A stretch of DNA of 64,000 bases from contig NZ_JANFNS010000001.1 of assembly GCF_024436065.1 (NCBI RefSeq), forward strand, positions 744,001 through 808,000. Direction: 5' to 3'. The translations under genes and the position numbers were made by a program. The DNA comes from Saccharibacillus sp. JS10. GTDB lineage: Bacteria > Bacillota > Bacilli > Paenibacillales > Paenibacillaceae. Under the pieces are notes generated by a model that did not search any database, had not been told where the DNA came from, and saw only the letters and a list, made by a program, of their open reading frames with translations. Below are positions 63,480-64,000 of this stretch, piece by piece. Each line of letters opens with the position of its first letter. The stretch's first letter is position 1.

Positions 63480-64000
63480 CGTTCAATCATCGTCACACCT
63501 TCTGGAAGATCGCGGTCGTCTAATGAAATTTCGTAGTCGTGATAAGAACGTGCAGGCGTGTCCACGATTTTCTTCGTTTCGATTCGTTCAAACAATCGAT
63601 GTGCGGGTGCATTGCCAAGTTTCGATGCGTGTTCGAACACGATCAATTTACGCAACGCCATTTGTCCACGAGAAGCGGAACGGTCATGTTCGAACATATT
63701 CACTAGCGATTCCCAAAGCAGTTCAAGATCTTCGGGTCCAAAATGTGTTTTTTCCGCCAGATGACCCGATACATAACCATCCATGCGGTAAAGCGCGTAA
63801 GGCACGATATGTTTGCGACCCATTTCCCGATCTTTTTCTGCACCTTCTTGCGTTACCGCTTGACGGGTAATCGTCGTTTCTTGTGAAAAGATTGGATCGA
63901 TACTACGTGCAAAAGTGAATTGGATCGGTCCGCGAACTTGTCCGCAATTGACTTTGGTCGTCATTACGGCTCCGAATGCACGAACGTCATAGAAGTTATC
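63476..64000 (-). CDS. cas7: CRISPR-associated Cas7 (Csd2), 5' part outside the window
   Basis: C-terminal ~175 residues of the I-C backbone protein: FYDVRAFGAVMTTKVNCGQV, RGPIQFTFARSIDPIF, KHIVPYALYRMDGYVSG and FEHASKLGNAPAHRLFER are family marks. The frame is open up to base 64000; an internal ATG at 63964 is not the start. Upstream genes (cas8c, cas5, cas3) are expected outside. Confidence 0.93.
   Translation of the reverse strand, partial: DNFYDVRAFGAVMTTKVNCGQVRGPIQFTFARSIDPIFSQETTITRQAVTQEGAEKDREMGRKHIVPYALYRMDGYVSGHLAEKTHFGPEDLELLWESLVNMFEHDRSASRGQMALRKLIVFEHASKLGNAPAHRLFERIETKKIVDTPARSYHDYEISLDDRDLPEGVTMIER

Overview
The window looks like chromosomal DNA of a low-to-moderate GC Gram-positive of the Paenibacillaceae (Paenibacillus/Saccharibacillus type). 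The grounds are strong AGGAGG-like ribosome binding sites, a T-box leader on a threonyl-tRNA synthetase gene, an AroQ-DAHP synthase fusion like Bacillus AroA(G), a YitT-type membrane protein, LplB/YtcP-type sugar permeases with a lipoprotein binding protein, a GH30 enzyme and a type I-C CRISPR-Cas system. The genus is inference; no rRNA or tRNA gene was seen.

Region by region. 1-2.4 kb: sugar/inositol-type catabolic genes (two Gfo/Idh/MocA dehydrogenases around a TIM-barrel epimerase), divergent from an AraC regulator. 3.5-14.5 kb: housekeeping and stress genes (MsrAB fusion, FMN reductase, YitT protein with a long structured leader, exported serine hydrolase, luciferase-like oxidoreductase, aspartase, OsmC, alanine dehydrogenase, DAHP synthase/chorismate mutase). 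14.6-17.2 kb: two tandem serpins, one a lipoprotein and one without a signal peptide. 17.3-20.4 kb: a five-PAS hybrid sensor kinase. 20.7-27.2 kb: a DUF2325 coiled-coil protein, a small AAA ATPase, an amidohydrolase and a second coiled-coil protein. 27.3-29.7 kb: T-box-controlled ThrRS that has lost most of its editing-site residues.

31.2-50.9 kb is a defence island: a Wadjet (JetDABC) operon that runs on into a lipoprotein gene, a small basic protein, a coiled-coil TIR protein preceded by a 43-residue Lys/Ser-rich peptide, a type I restriction-modification operon (hsdRMS), a PsyrTA/RqlHI-type RecQ-phosphoribosyltransferase plus DprA-like pair, and a remnant of a helicase-associated endonuclease. 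No integrase, transposase or tRNA attachment site was found at its edges.

51-59.7 kb: an XRE regulator/membrane protein pair with three direct-repeat operator candidates, then a LacI-controlled sugar ABC transporter and GH30 glycosidase operon with matching palindromic operators, then a cytoplasmic serine hydrolase. 60.1-64 kb: a type I-C CRISPR locus with 16 spacers and cas7 (partial), cas4, cas1 and cas2. The array is oriented convergently with the cas genes, its leader lies on the side away from cas2, a bidirectional terminator separates the two, and its repeats fall in blocks of two sequence variants.

Coordinates of starts were adjusted from the longest open frame wherever a Shine-Dalgarno sequence, overlap with a neighbour or family alignment argued for an internal start; the reasons are given per gene. 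All family calls come from reading motifs by eye, not from a search.
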